Notes: generated by a model from the sequence alone, not told the origin. Shown: positions 32,711 to 41,862, numbered from the stretch's first letter. The stretch is DNA of 42,699 nt from Acidimicrobiaceae bacterium (GCA_003160635.1 PMLV01000297.1:1-42699); one strand, 5' to 3'. A program made the numbers and translations.

Positions 32711-35015
32711 TTCAGATGTCTGGACATCGGAAGTTAAGCAGCCACCTCTGGCGGGTGCACCGCTACCCGGTATCTGACGGGAAGGTCCGTGCCCGGGAAC
32801 GTGGCGCCGAGGCCGTTCAGATCATCGACCAGCCCCGCCAGGGCGCGACGGTGGATGGGGGTATCGGGCGGATCGAGCGTGACTTCGACCACGCCACCGG
32901 CCGTCGCGATCTCGCCGGACAGCTGAGCAAAGGATCGCAACAGATCGCGTACGTCGTGAGGGTTGGGGTAATGCTCGACGAGTCGGTCGAGTAACCACTC
33001 CTCGGCGTTGTAGGCGGTGATCTTGACGCGGTCAACGATCGCTTTGTGTTCGAGACGCAGCACGTCGCGTCGTTTGCCGGACTGAGCCAAGGCCACCTTC
33101 GCCGGCAGCGGGCGCCGACGTTCGATGGCACTGGCGATCTGCCTCTCGAGCGCACGGAGCGCGGACACGGCACCACCTTGGGACACCTTCAGCCCGTGGG
33201 CACTTCGGCTCCGCTCTCTTGGTTCGTCGAGTAGGGCGTCTCCCAGTTCCTCCTTCAGCTTGGCCGCCTGGCGCCGCAGGTCGGCGATCTGGCGGTCGAG
33301 GCGCTTGCGCTCGGGGTTTGGAACGAGCGTGGCGGGATCGGCTTCGTCGGCCCCGTAGCTCACGAGGGTGTCCAGGCCGTGGTGCTCGCCCATGTACTTG
33401 AAGAAGTTCTCCTGGCGCCAGCGGGCGAACATCAAGGCGCAGATGCGGGCCGGCGACAGCGACGAGGTGATGTTGGTCACGATGGGGGTCTGGTGTCCGT
33501 CTTTGGTGCGGACCACGATGCGGCGCCACGGTCCCGATCCCCCGATGTGGATCTCGTCCTCGGCGGCCATGAAGCGCACCCGGCGCCCCTCAAAACGCGT
33601 CTCTCGGCGAGAGAACGAGTCCTCGGAAAGCGAGACGTCGCGGCGCTGGAAGGTGATGAAGTCGATCTTCTCTTCGCTGAGCCAGGTGAACAGTTTCCCG
33701 TCGTAACCGCCGCGGTCGAAGATCACACAGAAGCGCCGGTCGCCGAGCACCTCTCGTATGGCCTCGATGACCCGGGGCATGGCCTTGGCCAGGTTGGCCG
33801 AGAGCTCCTCGGTCAAAAACAGTAGCGGTCGGCCCTGCTGGTCACCGACGAAATAGCTATGAACGGCGGGCAAAGGCATGCGTCGCTGCGAGTTCCAGAC
33901 CTCTTGGAGGTGACGCTTGCCCGAGTAGGCCTTCATGTGACCGTCGACGTAGAGATAGGCGCCCGAGATAACCCCCGCATCCACCCATCGACGCGCCAGG
34001 GCGGTGCCGAGCTCGGAGGCCTTGGACTGGGCCACCAGCTCGGAGAGCTTGCGACGAAGGGTCTTGACCGCCGGGGCCCGACCGGTCCCCACCAGCGCAC
34101 CGAACTCGGCCCGGCGCAGGTGTTTGGCCGACTCCACCGTGGTGCGGGCCAGAAGCGTCATGAAGAACAGGGTGCTGAAGGTGGCCCGTACTCCGAAGCG
34201 TTCCGAATGCGGCAGGCGGAAGAACTGGCGCGACACGTCGACGAGGCCGAGCGCGGCCAGAGCCGGGTAGTACAGCGCCAGACCCATGTACTGTCCGCGT
34301 ACGCGGCGCGGCACGATGGCGGGGGGATCGAAGCCCGGCTCGTCACACCCGGGCGCCGGTGCTGGCTCCGTCGATGGGCCGATCGCCTCGAGCTCTTCAC
34401 TCGCCTCGTCCTCGTCCGCATCGATGGCGAGCTGCGGCTGCATGGCACCGGGCACGGCCAGGCGCCGGGCGTGCGACGTCGACAGCACGACACCGGTCCG
34501 ATCGGTCACCAGTCGCACGAGAGCGGTCGCACCGAGGCCGGCTCCTTCTCTTTCGATGAGACGTCGAACCTCGGGTGTCACCTTGTGCGGACCCTTGGGT
34601 CCACGCTTGGCCGGCACCACCGCCGACAGGCCGTCGTGGGCCAGGCGTCCAGCCAGACGTGCCACGGTGTTGCGGTGACAACCGAACGCCGCGGCGATAT
34701 CGATGTCCGAGGCCAGATCGGCGCGCGACAGCATGGCGATACACGCTGCTTCGGCACACTTGTCGCCGGCGTCGTAGATCTGGATGGGCCACGGACCCGA
34801 AGAACACGGCCCGTTTCCCGTCCGAGTCGAGCAAGGTCAAGCGCTTGCCGATTCGAGTGCCCGGCACCACCGGGCACTCGAACAGCGGTGTGGCGACGGG
34901 TGCATCGTGGCCGATTCCCACCCCTTCATCTTACCGAATGCCGCCTCCGGAACGGTGGCAATCTGCACTATGAATTATGGTGCCTTCTCGTGAGCACGGT
35001 GTCCAGACATCTGAA
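32711..35015. mobile_element. insertion sequence with 19-bp terminal inverted repeats
   Basis: The left end TTCAGATGTCTGGACATCG (32711-32729) matches the complement of the right end at 34997-35015 with one mismatch. The flanks are CTTAAG on the left and TTTAAG on the right, so the inverted repeat can be read as extending to GCTTAA, or the flanks as a TTAA or TTAAG target duplication. The body holds one transposase gene on the minus strand. The element separates the FtsW-like gene from the StrR-like regulator. Confidence 0.85.
32734..34734 (-). CDS. transposase of the insertion sequence
   Basis: Transposase of 666 aa. An N-terminal helix-turn-helix is present (LASDIDIAAAFGCHRNTVARLAGRL), and after a linker comes a DDE-type core: YLYVDGHMKAYSGKRHL (first Asp), RFCVIFDRGGYDGKLF (second Asp) and FARWRQENFFKYMGEHHGLD with the Glu in RWRQENFF, as in IS4-like folds. 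A long helical C-terminus follows. The gene fills the space between the inverted repeats and appears intact, so the element may be active. I do not assign a named IS family. A start upstream of 34734 is possible, since DNA to about 34930 is GC-rich and open in other frames. Confidence 0.85.
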   Translation of the reverse strand: MLSRADLASDIDIAAAFGCHRNTVARLAGRLAHDGLSAVVPAKRGPKGPHKVTPEVRRLIEREGAGLGATALVRLVTDRTGVVLSTSHARRLAVPGAMQPQLAIDADEDEASEELEAIGPSTEPAPAPGCDEPGFDPPAIVPRRVRGQYMGLALYYPALAALGLVDVSRQFFRLPHSERFGVRATFSTLFFMTLLARTTVESAKHLRRAEFGALVGTGRAPAVKTLRRKLSELVAQSKASELGTALARRWVDAGVISGAYLYVDGHMKAYSGKRHLQEVWNSQRRMPLPAVHSYFVGDQQGRPLLFLTEELSANLAKAMPRVIEAIREVLGDRRFCVIFDRGGYDGKLFTWLSEEKIDFITFQRRDVSLSEDSFSRRETRFEGRRVRFMAAEDEIHIGGSGPWRRIVVRTKDGHQTPIVTNITSSLSPARICALMFARWRQENFFKYMGEHHGLDTLVSYGADEADPATLVPNPERKRLDRQIADLRRQAAKLKEELGDALLDEPRERSRSAHGLKVSQGGAVSALRALERQIASAIERRRPLPAKVALAQSGKRRDVLRLEHKAIVDRVKITAYNAEEWLLDRLVEHYPNPHDVRDLLRSFAQLSGEIATAGGVVEVTLDPPDTPIHRRALAGLVDDLNGLGATFPGTDLPVRYRVAVHPPEVAA

Positions 35016-35040
35016 TTTAAGCTGGCACAAATCCGTCTGG

Positions 35041-36006
35041 TTATCCTCGTATTCGCCGATTTAGTTCCCTGAAGCGCGTTTCAAGTGACGAGGCAAGGAT
35101 TGTCCACTCAAGGGCGCTGCTCCTTGCATGCTCAATGAGTTTAGGAATTCGTCCGATTGGAATTAGAGCAAGGACGGGTTCCCAATGACTCGAGGTCACG
35201 TTCGTTTCATCGAGCCATTTAGCAAACTCCTCACCTCCGGAGAGGGCAAGTATGGCGCTGTCCGTGCGCCAATTTACGAATAATTCTTCCTTCGCTGAGG
35301 CTCTATTGACATCATCAATTCGGTTCGCGTTTCTCGCCGCGGCGTTCTTCGGTCGGTTCGACGGAGTGAACGACTCTCCTCGCTCAATTCGCTTTCGCAC
35401 ATCCCGCACGGTTGTTGGGGAAGTTGAGACGGTCTTCGCTATCTCAGTGGAATTCGCATCGGGTCGCTCACCCAGAGCTGTAGCTATTTCCTTTCGCAAC
35501 TGCGATGAATTTGTTGGACGCTGTCGACCGTCGCGACCAACCCGTACCATCAACTGAGGAATTTCCTCAGTTGATTTCCGTAGGCGACCGACGGTCTTAC
35601 CTGAAAGGCCACATATGCTACCCACCAAGCGATCCGACCAGTCACTTCTCATGCCGAGGATTTTCTTCGCTGCCGCTTCCCTCTCGGCCAAGGTGAGTGG
35701 TTTGCCATGAGAGATGTTTGCCCTGACAGCCTCCACATACGCCTCGTCATGTGTCCCGTCAAAGAAGTTAACGATCACCTTGGAACGACCCAGCAATCTG
35801 GCTGCGAGCAGACGATGAACTCCGTCGATGACGGTCGACGTGCTCCGCTCGACCACTATCGGAGGACACTCGTCGAATCGGTGCGCCAACGCCTTGGCAT
35901 GGTCAAGATCCTGCTCGCTGAAGCGGGGTGACATTCCTAGTTTCAGCAGCTTGACATCCATCTCCCCGCTCAACTCGGCGGTCGTTTGACGAGCCACATC
36001 CGACAT
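35041..36006 (-). CDS. StrR-like transcriptional activator (ParB N-terminal domain)
   Basis: Regulator of 321 aa. ATG 36006 is chosen for GGGGAG six bases upstream; an in-frame GTG 36018 is the alternative. The N-terminal ParB-like domain reads CPPIVVERSTSTVIDGVHRLLAA, VNFFDGTHDEAYVEAVRANI, then SHGKPLTLAEREAAAKKIL and the helix-turn-helix DRLVGSICGLSGKTVGRLR. This combination is the hallmark of StrR-type activators of antibiotic clusters (streptomycin, glycopeptides) rather than of plasmid partition. A second HTH-like segment, ANSTEIAKTVSTSPTTVRDVRKR, follows. No ParA is present. It may control the sulfotransferase/exporter locus on the far side of the insertion sequence. Confidence 0.8.
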   Translation of the reverse strand: MSDVARQTTAELSGEMDVKLLKLGMSPRFSEQDLDHAKALAHRFDECPPIVVERSTSTVIDGVHRLLAARLLGRSKVIVNFFDGTHDEAYVEAVRANISHGKPLTLAEREAAAKKILGMRSDWSDRLVGSICGLSGKTVGRLRKSTEEIPQLMVRVGRDGRQRPTNSSQLRKEIATALGERPDANSTEIAKTVSTSPTTVRDVRKRIERGESFTPSNRPKNAAARNANRIDDVNRASAKEELFVNWRTDSAILALSGGEEFAKWLDETNVTSSHWEPVLALIPIGRIPKLIEHARSSALEWTILASSLETRFRELNRRIRG

Positions 36007-36378
36007 CGATCTCCCCACCTTGAGCAGAAATTACGCAACGAGCGACAATGGGCTATCTTTTGGCCTATCTGTTCGAACAAGTTGGAGCTCAAACGAGCAG
36101 TTCGAAACGTCTCCCCTCATCCTCAGACGCCAACACGATCGTACTCCTACGGATGCGTATGATCAACCCCCGGTTTACTCTCATGGGGGGTTGTGCACGA
36201 CGGGAACTGGGTTCCCGGAGATTCCCGATTCGATTGACCGAGTGCCTTGTGTTTTCCTTTGGCGCGTTCGGGCAGGAATCATCCCGATCGCCCCTCCTAA
36301 TACGGCCACGATTGGCCTCACTCAAACGTTGACCAAGTCAGCGAAGCTGCAACAACCAATCCCGATGAGTGACCCTGC
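36007..36378. other. intergenic, no supported gene
   Basis: About 370 bases between the regulator's start and the end of the next minus-strand gene. Frames here are short and lack ribosome-binding sites. The regulator's promoter should lie at the left end, but no specific box is claimed. Confidence 0.35.
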
Positions 36379-36834
36379 CTACTTCTGACCTGATTGAGGA
36401 GGGTTCGCTGACTGATTGTTGCTATGCGATGAGCTCGATGCCGCGGAAACTGCCCCGGCGGCGCCAGCGCCGAGTGCCGTTCCAAGGAGAGTACCGATTT
36501 CCGCCGAAAAGGCTCCCCGAAACGCCAAAGCGATTGCGCCACTAATCGCCAAAAGGGCCAGCAGGGAGCTTCCGAGACCTGCTCCAAGTACGAAGAAGTT
36601 CACCGTCGAAGACTTCGGCGCCAAAATGGTCAGCTGCTTCGTGCCAGTTCGAAATGGCGGGATCGCACCGGCTGTGGGGTCCGCCCAGGTCGCCGTGGCA
36701 GTCACTTTGCCCTCCTTGGTGCCTGTCACCACCATGTTGGCGTTCGGGCCGCTGCCACTGGGATTGACCACTCCACTCGGATCAAAGGTCCACGTACATG
36801 CAAGTTGGTCTCCGGTTTCATTTGTGACAGTCAC
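36379..36834 (-). pseudogene. C-terminal part of an Ig-like domain membrane-anchored protein
   Basis: From GTG 36834 the frame reads an Ig-like beta segment (ETGDQLACTWTFDPSGVV, then GKVTATATWADPTAG) and FRTGTKQLTIL, then a membrane pair (STVNFFVLGAGLGSSLLALLAISGAIALA) and a Gly/Ala/Ser-rich tail. There is no signal peptide or ribosome-binding site, and the fold starts abruptly with VTEAVTVTNET in the middle of a strand, just before the border with the ABC-ATPase fragment. It therefore looks like the end of a longer surface protein cut by recombination near 36850-36895. Confidence 0.5.
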
Positions 36835-36899
36835 AGCCTCGGTGACCTCTTTCCGCCGGAGTCGGCCGCGTCCCCGATCGGATCAAGAGCGGTATTACT

Positions 36900-37658
36900 T
36901 TGAAAGACGTGACCTTCACGTATCCGAGGACGGACACACCCGTCCTCCGTGATGTCTCTCTCCACCTCCCCGCCGGCACCGCAGTGGCCATCGTAGGAGA
37001 GAACGGTGCTGGTAAGACGACGCTGGCCAAGCTTCTGACTCGCATGTACGAACCCACTTCGGGCGACATCTTTCTCGATGACATAGCCCTCGCCCATTTC
37101 GACATCGACGAGTGGCGAGCGAATGTGGCCGCGACCTTCCAAGACTTCGCTCGTTACGAGTTCCGGGCCGGCACCACGGTCGGAGTGGGTGATCTTCCCA
37201 ATATGGACGATGATCACGCTGTCACGCTCGCCCTCACCCGGGCAGGAGCCAACGACGTGGTCCCAAAGCTGGCCGATGGCCTCGATACACCGCTGGGAAG
37301 ATCCTTCCCGGACGGCCGCGACTTGTCCGGGGGTGAATGGCAGAAGATCGCGCTCGGACGAGGGCGTATGCGAGCCGATCCGTTGCTGCTCATCCTCGAC
37401 GAGCCCACGGCAAGTCTTGATGCGCCGACGGAGTACGCCCTGTTCGAACGTTACGTCGCGGCCGCCCGCGACGCTGCTCGGCGCCGCGGGACGGTCACCG
37501 TGCTCGTGTCCCATCGTTTCTCGACCGTCAGGATGGCGGACCTGATCATCGTCCTCGACCAAGGCCGAACTGCCGAGGTCGGCCCTCACGAGCAGCTGAT
37601 TGCTTCCGGCGGCATTTATGCTGAACTGTTCGCCCTCCAGCAGCGGCCGTACCTTTGA
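36900..37658 (+). pseudogene. ABC-exporter ATPase domain, transmembrane part missing
   Basis: The 252-residue frame opens at TTG with no ribosome-binding site. It is the nucleotide-binding domain of a type IV (MsbA-like) exporter: VTFTYPRTDTPVLRDVSLHL, Walker A GENGAGKTTLAKLL, Q-loop ATFQDFARYEF, signature LSGGEWQKIALGRGR, Walker B LLLILDEPTASLD, and H-loop VLVSHRFSTVRMADLI. Such domains normally follow six TM helices in one chain, and upstream DNA encodes nothing of the kind, so the 5' two-thirds of the gene is gone. GC content is higher than to the left, which supports a recombination border at about 36850-36895. Confidence 0.75.
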
Positions 37659-37947
37659 GAGCGGGCGATCCTCTGGCACGGTCGTTTGGTTACTGAGCTT
37701 GGACAGCGTTTCCCATGTCATCTCTCGTTGAAAGGAACCCGCTGCGGCGACCTCGAGCGACCCAGCACGGCCCCCATCGTTACCAAAGCCGATGCTTCAA
37801 GGGTATCCAATTTCGGCCGCGAGACCCGTTAGAACATTCATTGAGGGCCTCACCCAACCATCCGACACCCGAATTGAGACAATCTGAAGCAACATCAATG
37901 GGCGTGCCGTTCGGCCACACTTCCAACCGGGTGCTCGCTCGAGATCG
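37659..37947. other. intergenic, no clear feature
   Basis: About 290 bases between two convergent genes. No supported gene or convincing terminator hairpin was found. Confidence 0.35.
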
Positions 37948-39018
37948 TCACCACTCAGCGTCGGTCGGAGAATGCTTGCTGACAGTAACGAGTCGCCCGC
38001 TCTCGACCTGGAAATTCGCGGCGGAGGCGGTGAAGCTGCTCACGACTCCAAGAAGAATGTGACCGCCCGATTCATCGACTGACAACCCTTGAAACATAGA
38101 CCCCCGGGGCGCCGATGCGATGCGTGACACCGCTTTGCCTGTTTCAATGTTGAACACCAGCGCGGCGCTCATTCCGATCTTTCCGACGTTGTCAAGGCAG
38201 GTGCGGATCACGGCGAGCTCGTTCGGGCGTGACAGGAAGACCGGACTCGTCAGCCTGCAGCCAGTTGCCACCTGCATTGTCTTGGCGCGGCGCAGTGAAG
38301 CCTGACGGGCGGCCACCACTTCAACCGATCCGCCCATCTCGACGGCAAGTAGTTTCCCATCTCGACTCCATGCGATTCCGTTGTCATTGCTGCTCGCCAC
38401 AGTCTCGCGCGTGACGGTTGTTTCGGTATTGAGATTCGTGACGTAAAGATCTGACGTGGCCACAGAGCCGGATGGGCCACAGGTGACGCCCACCCAGGCC
38501 AGGTCGCTCCCTGTGGGACTGGCGGCGGGTTCGAGCGCCAGCGTTTGCGGTACCGAGATGACGGTTCTCGGCGGACTTACTCCAGATATTGGCGCACGGA
38601 GAATGGTTCCACTACAGGTGCCACTGGGTTGGGCGAAGTAGACCGACTGATGGTCGCCTGAAAGGACTGCTTGTTGGTCAGGGCCTCCGGGTCTTTGTGG
38701 GCTGAGGGTCCGTAGGAGCGAGCCCGTTGTACTCGAATACACCCCGACGCCGCCTTTTCCGTCGCCGTCGACAAAGACGGCTGGGGCAGTGCGCCCGGCT
38801 CCTGTCGGCGGGGCCCACCGTCGGAGCCCAACGTGTGGTTGCGGACCAGGACGTGGAGGAACGGACTTGTTGCCCACGAGCAGTACCGCGACCACGGCAC
38901 TGACGAGCAGCACGATACCGGCGCTCCAGCGTCGTCGTCTCCGGCGGCGAGCCTCCCGAAAGAGTACCTCCGCATCCACCCCGGCCAGAACTACCGGAGG
39001 TGGGGCTGTCACGGTCAT
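37948..39018 (-). CDS. membrane-anchored beta-propeller-like protein
   Basis: Protein of 356 aa with a short cytoplasmic start containing a run of arginines, one membrane anchor (WSAGIVLLVSAVVAVLLVG, about 32-50) and an extracytoplasmic domain of repeated beta blades: TGSLLRTLSPQ, NGIAWSRDGKLLAVEMGG, GHILLGVVSSF. Similar TolB/WD40-like anchored proteins are common in actinomycetes and are mostly uncharacterized. It is transcribed divergently from the GntR-type regulator with only 35 bases between starts, so that regulator probably controls it. Confidence 0.75.
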   Translation of the reverse strand: MTVTAPPPVVLAGVDAEVLFREARRRRRRRWSAGIVLLVSAVVAVLLVGNKSVPPRPGPQPHVGLRRWAPPTGAGRTAPAVFVDGDGKGGVGVYSSTTGSLLRTLSPQRPGGPDQQAVLSGDHQSVYFAQPSGTCSGTILRAPISGVSPPRTVISVPQTLALEPAASPTGSDLAWVGVTCGPSGSVATSDLYVTNLNTETTVTRETVASSNDNGIAWSRDGKLLAVEMGGSVEVVAARQASLRRAKTMQVATGCRLTSPVFLSRPNELAVIRTCLDNVGKIGMSAALVFNIETGKAVSRIASAPRGSMFQGLSVDESGGHILLGVVSSFTASAANFQVESGRLVTVSKHSPTDAEW

Positions 39019-39053
39019 AGGAGGCCTAGATACGGACGCATTACAGGACTACT

Positions 39054-39413
39054 ATGACTAGGACAATGATTACTGTCAACATCGACCGCGCCGACTCGGT
39101 TCTGCTCCACGATCAGGTCGCAGCCGAGATCCGTCGCGCCATCGCCGAAGGAGAGGCCGGACCCGGTGATCGCTTGCCATTGGCCAAAGACATCGCCGCC
39201 GTTCTCGGAGTGAACAAGAACACGGTCCTTCGGGCCATGCACATTCTCCGAGATGAAGGTCTCGTCGAATTCGGCCGAGGTAGCGGGATAACAGTCACAG
39301 GAACGGCGGAGCAAGGCGCTGTCCTGAGTCAAATCCGAGAGCTGGTCGAGTTCGCTCGTCACAGGGGCTACCGCCGCGAGGATGTCATCAAGATGATTGC
39401 GGCGCTCCCGTGA
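39054..39413 (+). CDS. GntR-family regulator (YtrA-like)
   Basis: Transcription factor of 119 aa. The winged helix-turn-helix fills the first 80 residues: VLLHDQVAAEIRRAIAEGE, GDRLPLAKDIAAVLGVNKNT and ALHILRDEGLVEF-like spacing (here AMHILRDEGLVEFGRGSGI). The short helical tail, with no ligand-binding domain, places it in the YtrA subgroup, which usually represses adjacent membrane-protein genes. It faces the beta-propeller gene across a 35-bp gap that must contain both promoters and probably its operator. ATG 39066 is a second possible start. Confidence 0.85.
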   Translation: MTRTMITVNIDRADSVLLHDQVAAEIRRAIAEGEAGPGDRLPLAKDIAAVLGVNKNTVLRAMHILRDEGLVEFGRGSGITVTGTAEQGAVLSQIRELVEFARHRGYRREDVIKMIAALP

Positions 39414-39697
39414 AGGGATGAGACAGTGCGCGGTTTGCGTACGGGCAACCCGCCCTGCGAGCACGGCCGAGCGCGCACATCTGCTCATCGGACTGTCTCG
39501 CAAGCGGAACGGAGTACGGGAACGACCCAAGTCAGATGGCACTCGCGTGAACGGGTGTCCGCAGGGCCCGTCCGCACAAGTGTCCGGTGACGGGGCGCGA
39601 AATGAAGCTGATGGGTGCCCTCCTACTGGACCTGTGGCTTCTATCGACCATGGCGCCTGGAACCAATCTCTCGGAGATCCTTGAGACTCCACGATGT

Positions 39698-41212
39698 TCA
39701 GCGCCCGATGCCACGATTCGGGCTCTGCCCGCGTCCGCGGTGATGCTTGGCTTGGTGCGGGAGGTTCTTACTCATCGCCGCATCGAAACGACCCTCATGT
39801 ACCCGCTCGCCCGGAGCCAGCTCTTGTACCGAGTTCGTCTCGAAGCGGTCGTGCAGAGCCGCGATCTCACCCGACAAGGTATTGACGAGCACCTTGGCTG
39901 TATGGGACTCCCCCCGGGCCGCGTGCGCATCAGCGATGGCCCGAAGTGTCCTTCCCATCTGGTTGATCAAGGCGGCCCAGACCATGGGTGAATCTCTGCT
40001 CAGTTGGGACTGGGCGACGATCGCCGCCACTCCTCGGAAGTCCCGCACCGCTTCCCGCTCCGGTCCGGGCTCACTCGGCCGGCTCTGTGCCGATCGAGCA
40101 AGTGTGTCTGCTGTTGCGGCCAGAGGTCCTGGACCGTTCCCTTCCAGGCGTCTCGACCAGGCGGCGAAGACACCGGCCGCTTCCCGTGCGGCCCCACGCC
40201 AGGCAGCCAGATCGGACGCCGGGACCGCCCTCAAGCGCTCGACCGACCTTTCCACTGCCGCCACCGCCCGTCGCCAGTCATCGGGGTGACCACGCAGAGC
40301 CTCCCTACCCGGATTAACTGTCTTGGCGGCGCTCCATTCGACGACGGCTGCCCTTTGATCGTCTTTTGACACTTCCCAGAACTGGCGCAGGTGCGGCAAA
40401 GTCAGGTCCTTGGCCAACTTCCCGCCACCGAACCAGATCGGCGCGGCTCCACCCGTGGTCCTGATCGCCACTGAGTACCCGACCACCGCCTCTTGGCCAC
40501 CGGTCTCGAAACGGGGCCGCACGAGCGCCCCGCTCCCCCGCAACCTCCGGACGAACTCGGCTTCATCCTTGGAGGCGACCGAGGCCTCGCGCACCAGTCG
40601 GGCCAGGGTGATCCGTGGCGGTTCGGCCAAATGCTCGCGGGCCGTGCGTTCGAGTTCGGCTCGGCTCAACCCGGGCATCCCTTTACCATCCCGCCCCTCG
40701 ACAACGCTGAGGCCGTAGTCGCTCTCGAACTCGGTGCACGCTCGTGAAAGGGCTTTCCGGTCCTGCCAGACTTCCACCCGGCTGCCATCGAGTCGGACCA
40801 AAGAGGCGGCGATATGAAGGTGCTGATTGCCTTGTGCGCTCGTCCCGTGACCGACCGCCACCCAGGCAGCGGGGGCCAGGGTCTCTCCTTCGAAACCCAG
40901 CGTCACCATGAGACTCGTGGCGATCTCCGCCCACTCCTCGTCGAGGAGGGTCCGATCCCCGGGAGGTAGCGACAACGAGACATGCCAGATGTGGCCCCCG
41001 GTCGGGTTTTTTCCGTAGGAGTCGTTGGCGGCATCGAGCGATGCCCCGAGGTCGTTGATCTCCTGGGCACTGAGGGTGCGCCCAACTTCGGCCCACAGGG
41101 CCACACCACTGGCAATGACCCGTTGGTCACGGTGCTCGTTGGCCTTCCCGGGCCCGAACAGATAGCGCATGAGGCCCCGGGCAGACGCCCCCTTGGAGAT
41201 CTTCCCAATCAT
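39698..41212 (-). CDS. MOBP-type relaxase (copy 2)
   Basis: Relaxase of 504 aa, the same length as copy 1 and co-linear with it without gaps. The ATG at 41212 overlaps the mobC stop (ATGA). It shares MIGKISKGAS.RGLMRYLFG, HIWHVSLSLPPGD and the HxH motif in GNQHLHIAASLVRL. Differences from copy 1 are scattered substitutions, many conservative, so both copies seem to have been kept under selection. Two active relaxases recognising near-identical oriTs in one region could compete or cooperate in mobilization. Confidence 0.85.
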   Translation of the reverse strand: MIGKISKGASARGLMRYLFGPGKANEHRDQRVIASGVALWAEVGRTLSAQEINDLGASLDAANDSYGKNPTGGHIWHVSLSLPPGDRTLLDEEWAEIATSLMVTLGFEGETLAPAAWVAVGHGTSAQGNQHLHIAASLVRLDGSRVEVWQDRKALSRACTEFESDYGLSVVEGRDGKGMPGLSRAELERTAREHLAEPPRITLARLVREASVASKDEAEFVRRLRGSGALVRPRFETGGQEAVVGYSVAIRTTGGAAPIWFGGGKLAKDLTLPHLRQFWEVSKDDQRAAVVEWSAAKTVNPGREALRGHPDDWRRAVAAVERSVERLRAVPASDLAAWRGAAREAAGVFAAWSRRLEGNGPGPLAATADTLARSAQSRPSEPGPEREAVRDFRGVAAIVAQSQLSRDSPMVWAALINQMGRTLRAIADAHAARGESHTAKVLVNTLSGEIAALHDRFETNSVQELAPGERVHEGRFDAAMSKNLPHQAKHHRGRGQSPNRGIGR

Positions 41213-41658
41213 CCGAACGTCTCGAAGGTCGATGCGAGCGCGTCGGCTCTCTTTGAGACCAAACCTGTGGCGCTCCTCACCGTCGCCAGTACGGACTCGA
41301 TCTGAGCGGGGATGGCGCCATTGGCATTGGCCCACTTGGTCAACTGGTTGAGATTGCTGCCCGCGGCTCGGAGCACCGCTCGCGCTTGCATCAGCTCGCG
41401 CTCAGCTGACCGGCGGGCGGCGCCATCTCCGGCATGACCGGACAGTCCCGCCTCGACCAGGTAACGCTGCACCGAGACGCCCGCCGTGCGGGCCCGACGT
41501 TCAAGAGTGCCGTGTTCGTCGTCACTCAAGCGCACAATGACCTGTCGGCGCCGCCCGCCGGGGATGGAGCGCAACCGATCTCGCCGCACGCTCACCGCGC
41601 CTTGGCAAGGTTTCTCACCGTCGGGTGAGATCCCGCCGGCGTCGTGGTCGTCCAGCAT
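41209..41658 (-). CDS. mobC: MobC-like relaxosome accessory protein (copy 2)
   Basis: MobC-like protein of 149 aa starting at ATG 41658. The first ~30 residues are specific to this copy's frame (MLDDHDAGGISPDGEKP), followed by the conserved core RRRQVIVRLSDDEHGTLERR and LNQLTKWANANGAIP. In copy 1 a one-base loss takes the corresponding start out of frame. If translation really begins at the later GTG (VSVRRDRLRS), both copies would be equivalent. It is coupled to the relaxase by a 4-nt overlap. Confidence 0.75.
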   Translation of the reverse strand: MLDDHDAGGISPDGEKPCQGAVSVRRDRLRSIPGGRRRQVIVRLSDDEHGTLERRARTAGVSVQRYLVEAGLSGHAGDGAARRSAERELMQARAVLRAAGSNLNQLTKWANANGAIPAQIESVLATVRSATGLVSKRADALASTFETFG

Positions 41659-41687
41659 CGGCTAGGCCCCTTCGCCCAGCGCAGCGA

Positions 41688-41774
41688 CCTCGAGTAAAGC
41701 TCGAGGACAGGCCCACGCCGTGGGCCAACGGCACCGCCGCCACGTCCAGTAATACTGGACGTCTATCTTGCTCT
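41688..41774. other. oriT-like region, copy 2
   Basis: Three perfect inverted repeats: CCTCGAG-TAAAG-CTCGAGG (41688-41706), GGCCCACG-C-CGTGGGCC (41710-41726) and ACGTCCAGTA-A-TACTGGACGT (41742-41762). They are followed by TATCTTGC (41764-41771), matching the MOBP-type nic consensus with the expected cut between 41770 and 41771. All arms are intact here, whereas copy 1 has a mismatch in the first, so this is the better candidate for an active origin of transfer. Confidence 0.7.
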
Positions 41775-41837
41775 TTGCTCTTTGCTTCATGACGCCCGTT
41801 GACCTTCATGATCGTCGCGGACAGTCGTGAATCAGTG

Positions 41838-41862
41838 AGCCCTACGGGCTCTCCATCTTTCT
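41838..41862 (+). terminator. hairpin with T-rich tail, copy 2
   Basis: GAGCCC-TAC-GGGCTC followed by TCCATCTTTCTTTC is the counterpart of 3647-3667. As in copy 1, no plus-strand gene ends here. Confidence 0.4.

Larger units (their letters stand above)
39561..41850. repeat. mobilization module copy 2 (direct repeat)
   Basis: Counterpart of 1378-3665 in the same orientation, carrying the relaxase, MobC, oriT-like hairpins and the hairpin at 41838. Similarity starts near AAGTGTCCGGTGACGGG at about 39578. The two copies bracket about 36 kb of cargo. The 284 bases between the GntR gene and the relaxase stop hold only the start of this repeat and no supported gene. Confidence 0.85.

Noticed and set aside
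33859..35064. 401-codon plus-strand frame
   Set aside because: It is the antisense shadow of the transposase gene and extends through the inverted repeat into flanking DNA.
35041..36006. Plasmid partition ParB
   Set aside because: The motif set matches StrR-type activators and there is no ParA or clear parS beside it.
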